A DNA stretch of 11,288 bases. Origin: Methylococcaceae bacterium. GTDB lineage: Bacteria > Pseudomonadota > Gammaproteobacteria > Methylococcales > Methylomonadaceae. Position numbers and translations under genes: made by a program. Below are positions 7,857 through 11,288 of this stretch, in pieces. The stretch covers positions 1 through 11,288 of the forward strand of contig JAKIVF010000108.1 of NCBI GenBank assembly GCA_021647145.1, written 5' to 3'. The notes beneath the pieces were generated by a model. It did no database searches. It had not been told where the DNA came from and was given only the letters and a program-made list of their open reading frames with translations. The first letter of the stretch is position 1, and each line of letters starts with the position of its first letter.

Positions 7857-8761
7857 TTAGTGTTCTAATACCTACATTCAATCGTCCAGAGTTGATAAAG
7901 AAATCTATAAATTCTGTTCTATTGCAATCATATAAAAATATCGAAATAATTGTTACAGATAATTCCTCTGATTGTAAAACAACTGAGGTTATAAGTGGTT
8001 TTAGTACTTTAAAAATTAAATACTATAAAAATGTATGTAATATAGGCCCTATACTTAACTGGAAGTATGCTTACGATAAATCATCTGGCAAGTATTGGTT
8101 GCTTCTGCCAGATGATGATTATTTGATAAATCCATTTTACATTGAAGACGGCATTAAAATAATGGAAGCAAATAATGATGTATCTGTCATATTTACAGAC
8201 TGTATCCTTTCATACCCAAACAAAAAAAAATTAGGTCTATCAAATGCATTTGGATTAGTTGAAACAGCAAAATTTAGGAATCTTTTTTGGAATAAAATTC
8301 AAATACCAACCATTGCTAATATTGTAAGAAAAAGTTGTGTGAATAATTTGGATTTTTTTACGAATAACGAAATACTATATTCCGATATAGAATTATGGTT
8401 GAAGCTTTCTCAGTCAACAAAATTGTTTTACTTTTATAATGAACCATCCGTGAACTATAGTTTTGGTGAGGATAATATAGTTCTTAACATGTCAGAAGAA
8501 TTGTTAATTAAAAATTCATATTTCATTTCAAACTCAATTTATGATAGATATGATAGATTTCTATATTGCCTTCGTTATTATAATTTCATAAGCTCTATTT
8601 ACCATTTTCCTGTATTCAGAGTCGCTTATGGCATTTCTATTGTCAATTCATTATTCAAAATACAAAGGTATTGCTTTTATATTGGGGTTATTTTGTTAAT
8701 GACAAAGCGATTTGTAAAGAAAATGTTGCTTAATATTATTAATTTGGGTGGTATTAGGTGA
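7844..8761 (+). CDS. Glycosyltransferase family 2, candidate dideoxyhexosyltransferase
   Basis: A 305-residue inverting GT-A glycosyltransferase. The N-terminal domain has SVLIPTFNRP (6-15), the nucleotide-binding segment IIVTDNSS (35-42), NIGPILNWK (66-74) and the metal-binding acidic motif PDDDY (89-93). The C-terminal part is less conserved, with hydrophobic stretches and a basic tail near 280-300 that may lie against the membrane. It overlaps wzx by 13 bases and shares a GTGA overlap with the next gene. In Salmonella the gene after wzx (wbaV) adds the dideoxyhexose; by position this gene is a candidate for the tyvelosyl/paratosyl transferase, but the sequence does not prove donor or acceptor. 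An A9 run lies at 8222-8230. It resembles the next gene over the first 95 residues. Confidence 0.88.
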   Translation: MDALVSVLIPTFNRPELIKKSINSVLLQSYKNIEIIVTDNSSDCKTTEVISGFSTLKIKYYKNVCNIGPILNWKYAYDKSSGKYWLLLPDDDYLINPFYIEDGIKIMEANNDVSVIFTDCILSYPNKKKLGLSNAFGLVETAKFRNLFWNKIQIPTIANIVRKSCVNNLDFFTNNEILYSDIELWLKLSQSTKLFYFYNEPSVNYSFGEDNIVLNMSEELLIKNSYFISNSIYDRYDRFLYCLRYYNFISSIYHFPVFRVAYGISIVNSLFKIQRYCFYIGVILLMTKRFVKKMLLNIINLGGIR

Positions 8762-9705
8762 CGTTGGTATCAATTCTTATCCCTGTCTTTAATAGAGAAA
8801 AAATAATTTCAGAAACTTTAGATTCGGCTTTATCACAAACTTATTCCAATATTGAAGTGATTGTTGTTGATAATAATAGTATGGATAATACATGGAGAGT
8901 GATACAGCAGTATGCAAACAAGGATAAAAGAGTTAAAGCTTTTAGAAATGAAACGAATATTGGGCCTGTAAAAAACTGGAAGCGTTGTATAGATGAAGCA
9001 ACAGGTGAATTTGGAAAAATTTTATGGTCAGATGATCTAATTGCTCCTGAATTTCTGGAAAAAACTTTACCTTTACTTACGGATGATGTTGGTTTTGTTT
9101 ATTCCGGTGTAAAAATATTTGCAGATATTCCTGAAAATGGTATAAAGCATTATTTCATTGGAAAAAGTGGTATATATTCAACTAATAAATTTATTAATTA
9201 TGCACTTTACGATAAGGGGGCACCCTTTTCACCTGGCTGTGCAGTTTTTAGGTTGGATGATTTGAAAAATAATCTTCTTGTTGATGTGCCGAATAAGATT
9301 AATAGTGATTTTTCAATGCATGCCATCGGTAATGACTTGCTGATTTTTTTATTAACGGCTTTGGGTTACAAAAAGTTTGGTTTCGTATCGGAAAGTCTCT
9401 CTTTTTTTAGAGCGCACGATGGTTCAATTAGTGAATCATCTAAAATAGGGAAGCTGTTTTTATATTACGCACTTGCAAAGGCTTATTTTGTTGATGAATA
9501 TCTACCAACAGAACGTCGTAACTTTGCGAGTTACGTTCAAATGTTACTATGGCGATACAAGTATTCAAAAGAATATGGTCTAAACCAAGTAGATGATTTT
9601 TTTAAAGAGCCAGTAAAGCTAAGCCCAGGTTGGTTTATTTTATACATATCAAAAAAAATTTCCCAGTATCCAAGATTTGGTTTGAATAGAATATTTGGTA
9701 ATTAG
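8758..9705 (+). CDS. Glycosyltransferase family 2
   Basis: A 315-residue GT-A transferase: LVSILIPVFNRE (3-14), VIVVDNNSMDNT (34-45), NETNIGPVKNWK (64-75) and the acidic motif WSDD (90-93). The shared NIGPxxNWK segment and domain layout make it a likely paralogue of the preceding gene. The C-terminal half contains FFRAHDGSIS (in the 220 region), typical of GT2 enzymes that close the active site with a histidine loop. The start is GTG 8758, forming GTGA with the previous stop; a GGTGG stretch upstream could serve as ribosome-binding site. It is the last gene of the tightly overlapping run. Donor and acceptor sugars cannot be read from the sequence. Confidence 0.87.
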   Translation: MTLVSILIPVFNREKIISETLDSALSQTYSNIEVIVVDNNSMDNTWRVIQQYANKDKRVKAFRNETNIGPVKNWKRCIDEATGEFGKILWSDDLIAPEFLEKTLPLLTDDVGFVYSGVKIFADIPENGIKHYFIGKSGIYSTNKFINYALYDKGAPFSPGCAVFRLDDLKNNLLVDVPNKINSDFSMHAIGNDLLIFLLTALGYKKFGFVSESLSFFRAHDGSISESSKIGKLFLYYALAKAYFVDEYLPTERRNFASYVQMLLWRYKYSKEYGLNQVDDFFKEPVKLSPGWFILYISKKISQYPRFGLNRIFGN

Positions 9706-9884
9706 GCTGGCAAGTTACTGAAATTAAAATTCACTAGTTAGAGTGTTTTTTTGATGAAGAAGTGGTAGTAGTGTTGAATATTTTAATTTTAGCCTTTTTT
9801 TAGAAAAAAGTAATGATTAAGAGTGCGAAAGTATTAATCGGCTTAATTTATTCAGGTTGAACTACAACAGAGATTGCTAAAAAA
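9706..9884 (+). other. Spacer with possible gene remnant before third glycosyltransferase
   Basis: This 179-base gap interrupts an otherwise overlapping operon. ATG 9813 opens 15 codons (MIKSAKVLIGLIYSG) ending at TGA 9858-9860. That frame is the same as the downstream glycosyltransferase, which is open immediately after the stop. An A/T-only hairpin (9794-9800 against 9804-9810, three-base loop) lies just upstream; without G-C pairs it is not a convincing terminator. No clear promoter is visible. It may be a decayed 5' end of the next gene or of a lost gene. Confidence 0.35.
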
Positions 9885-10802
9885 GTGAATGACGTAAATA
9901 AGTTTGTTGTAAGCTGCTTGGATGTTGGTTATAGCACTACTAGGCTAGTAACTAAAGAACCGCCGGTAGTAAGCAAGAAGCCTGAGGATGAGTTTGAAAC
10001 AGTGTTGTTAGTGCCGGAAGGCAAAGGTAGACAAGGCGAGGGTGGTTTGCGTTTGCAAGGATACTTTAAAACTAGCGAACCAGATAAACCTCTAATTACC
10101 GTGGTAACCGTAGTATTTGATGGTGAGCAGTTTCTAGAAGAAACAATTAAAAGTGTTATCAATCAAACCTATGACAATATTGAGTATATTATTATAGATG
10201 GTGGCTCTACTGATGGAACCTTAGATATCATCTGTAAGTACGAGCAAACAATTGATTATTGGGTGAGTGAGAATGATAGGGGGATTTATGATGCAATGAA
10301 CAAAGGTATTGATGCTGCAACAGGCAGTTATCTGCTTTTTTTAGGTGCAGATGATGAATTGTTTGACAGTAATGTTTTTGATGAGTTGAAATTATATTTT
10401 ATGGAAAAACCGGATCTGGTATATGGAGATATTAAATATAGAAACCAACAACGAATTGATTCCAGGTTTTCAATTTATACATTACTTCATAACACGATAC
10501 ATCATCAAGGGGCATTCTATCATTCCAGGCTATTTACATCATTTAGGTATAATACCTTTTATAGTATTGCCGCTGATTATGAATTAAACCTGAAAATCTA
10601 TTTAGATAATAAATACAAAGTAATAAAATCTAAAGGAATAATTTCATTATGTAGAGATGATGGTATTAGTCACGTAGAAAGTTCAAAATCACACGCTGAA
10701 ATGAATGGCGTGAGAAAAAAATACATGAGTGGCTGGCTAAATCATATATGCAAATTAATGTTAGGTCTAAAAGTATTTTTAAAAGATATTTTTAAAAGCT
10801 AA
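9885..10802 (+). CDS. Glycosyltransferase family 2 (WcaA/WcaE-like) with N-terminal extension
   Basis: A 305-residue protein whose GT-A domain begins only near residue 69: LITVVTVVFDGEQFLEETIKS, then YIIIDGGSTDGT (101-112), SENDRGIYDAMNKG (128-141) and the metal motif GADDE (154-158). Downstream are the HHQGAFYH loop (207-214) and ADYELNLK (230-237). This is the subfamily that includes colanic-acid type transferases and differs from the two upstream enzymes. The first 68 residues are an extra segment rich in charged and glycine residues (KPEDEFETVLL, GKGRQGEGGLR, GYFK); I recall similar N-terminal segments in other bacterial GT2 proteins. The GTG 9885 start has no good ribosome-binding site. 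The frame is open back to 9861, with a TGA at 9858-9860; GTG 10002 is an alternative. The coding 3' end holds two copies of a 12-base TATTTTTAAAAG unit (10774-10785, 10787-10798). Confidence 0.82.
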   Translation: MNDVNKFVVSCLDVGYSTTRLVTKEPPVVSKKPEDEFETVLLVPEGKGRQGEGGLRLQGYFKTSEPDKPLITVVTVVFDGEQFLEETIKSVINQTYDNIEYIIIDGGSTDGTLDIICKYEQTIDYWVSENDRGIYDAMNKGIDAATGSYLLFLGADDELFDSNVFDELKLYFMEKPDLVYGDIKYRNQQRIDSRFSIYTLLHNTIHHQGAFYHSRLFTSFRYNTFYSIAADYELNLKIYLDNKYKVIKSKGIISLCRDDGISHVESSKSHAEMNGVRKKYMSGWLNHICKLMLGLKVFLKDIFKS

Positions 10803-10911
10803 GGTATTGTCTATAGTAATGATTATGAGCTGCTTGAATTGCTCTATACGGATTAAGAATTAACAATTTATCACTTTTAAGGTTAGGATGATAATATTTG
10901 CATCCCCAAAT

Positions 10912-11115
10912 CTATTGTGGATGAACATTCACAGCAGTTAATCCTTTAGGTCCTGACTCAATCTCAAATTCCACAGTCTGACCTGCAGTCAATTTTTTAA
11001 ATCCGTCACCCATGACGACGGAATAATGTACGAAAACATCTTCGTCACCTTCTACTGGCTCAATAAAACCAAAACCTTTAGTGTTGTTAAACCATTTTAC
11101 AATGCCTGTGGCCAT
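10912..11115 (-). CDS. Cold-shock domain protein, CspD-like
   Basis: A 67-residue single-domain OB-fold protein that binds single-stranded RNA/DNA. It shows GIVKWFNNTKGFGFIEP (4-20) with the RNP1 motif KGFGFI (13-18), RNP2 VFVHY (27-31), and a C-terminal KKLTAGQTVEFEIESGPKG segment (40-58). The WFNN start and the GDGFKKLTAGQ stretch are closer, as I recall, to the CspD branch than to CspA. ATG at 11115 (minus strand) is preceded by AGGAG at optimal distance. It is transcribed towards the glycosyltransferases, convergent with them, and is unrelated to the polysaccharide pathway; it probably marks the chromosomal boundary of the cluster. In E. coli cspD sits divergent from clpS/clpA, but that neighbour is not identifiable within the remaining 173 bases. 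Confidence 0.95.
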   Translation of the reverse strand: MATGIVKWFNNTKGFGFIEPVEGDEDVFVHYSVVMGDGFKKLTAGQTVEFEIESGPKGLTAVNVHPQ

Positions 11116-11122
11116 AAGAATA

Positions 11123-11127
11123 CTCCT
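11123..11127 (-). promoter_or_regulatory. Ribosome-binding site of the cold-shock gene
   Basis: On the minus strand AGGAG lies seven bases before the ATG, which fixes the start of the 67-residue product. Confidence 0.85.
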
Positions 11128-11188
11128 AACTATGAAACTCTGGTTACCCTGATGGGTGTTTTCAAAATCTAAAACAGATGCGTTACTG

Positions 11189-11199
11189 GTTCTACGTCA
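11189..11199 (-). promoter_or_regulatory. Possible cold-box-like element upstream of csp
   Basis: On the minus strand TGACGTAGAAC matches the E. coli cold box TGACGTACAGA at 8 of 11 positions, including the first seven. It lies about 75 bases before the ATG. No strong promoter hexamers are visible directly upstream, so whether it is in the leader is unknown. Confidence 0.25.
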
Positions 11200-11288
11200 C
11201 TACAGCAACTAATTGATTGGATATTATTGTACTGCTATTTATTAAGTAATGCTATGAGCAGCTCTAGTTTTTTAGTTCAGCCTTTATC

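Noticed and set aside
9929..10162. Minus-strand ORF of 77 codons opposite the start of the third glycosyltransferase
   Set aside because: Low-complexity serine/threonine/proline-rich product with no start signals; explained as a shadow of the coding strand.
10886..10905. Hairpin GGATG/CATCC between the third glycosyltransferase and csp as a terminator
   Set aside because: Only five base pairs with a ten-base loop and no T-run after it on either strand; not a convincing intrinsic terminator.
11254..11288. ATG-started plus-strand ORF running off the right edge, possibly a divergent clpS
   Set aside because: Only about 11 codons visible (MSSSSFLVQPL), no ribosome-binding site, no resemblance to ClpS.
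1..11288. CRISPR array, tRNA or rRNA genes, transposase genes
   Set aside because: No regularly spaced repeats, no tRNA or rRNA-like sequence noticed, and no transposase motifs in any open frame.

Overview
This AT-rich window (roughly one third G+C by eye) carries a bacterial surface-polysaccharide (O-antigen type) gene cluster. It holds a complete set of genes for making a CDP-activated 3,6-dideoxyhexose, most probably CDP-tyvelose, followed by a Wzx-type flippase and three family-2 glycosyltransferases. A single cold-shock gene on the opposite strand closes the right end. The CspD-like cold-shock protein and the close resemblance of the sugar genes to those of Salmonella and Yersinia suggest a gammaproteobacterium. 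The low G+C and the lack of typical enterobacterial flanks (no JUMPstart/ops element, no gnd or galF) argue against an enteric host. I cannot name the genus.

Layout: 1-497 holds no gene but contains a structured inverted-repeat element (about 202-359). 498-8761 is a tightly packed, all-plus-strand run: ddhD, ddhA, ddhB, ddhC, prt, tyv, wzx and a glycosyltransferase. It continues through a GTGA stop/start overlap into a second glycosyltransferase ending at 9705. Most junctions overlap (14 bp, 1 bp, 4 bp, about 8 bp, 13 bp, 4 bp), which points to one translationally coupled operon. After a gap of about 180 bp that contains a short in-frame remnant, a third, unrelated glycosyltransferase (9885-10802) follows, and the convergent csp gene (10912-11115) marks the end of the cluster.

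Pathway: DdhA joins glucose-1-phosphate to CTP. DdhB makes CDP-4-keto-6-deoxyglucose. DdhC (a PMP/[2Fe-2S] dehydrase) and its reductase partner DdhD remove the 3-hydroxyl. Prt reduces the 4-keto group to give CDP-paratose, and Tyv inverts C2 to give CDP-tyvelose. The glycosyltransferases would build an oligosaccharide unit on the lipid carrier, and Wzx would flip it across the inner membrane. No Wzy polymerase, Wzz, initiating transferase or other sugar-nucleotide genes are present, so these must lie elsewhere.

The most notable points are the Salmonella-group-D-like gene order in an apparently non-enteric genome, the intact signature residues of the radical dehydrase, the unusual N-terminal module and upstream in-frame TGA of the third glycosyltransferase, the uncertain non-ATG start of wzx, several long homopolymer runs inside coding genes, and the 5' inverted-repeat element. 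I did not find a clearly novel biochemical system; the sugar pathway itself is known.
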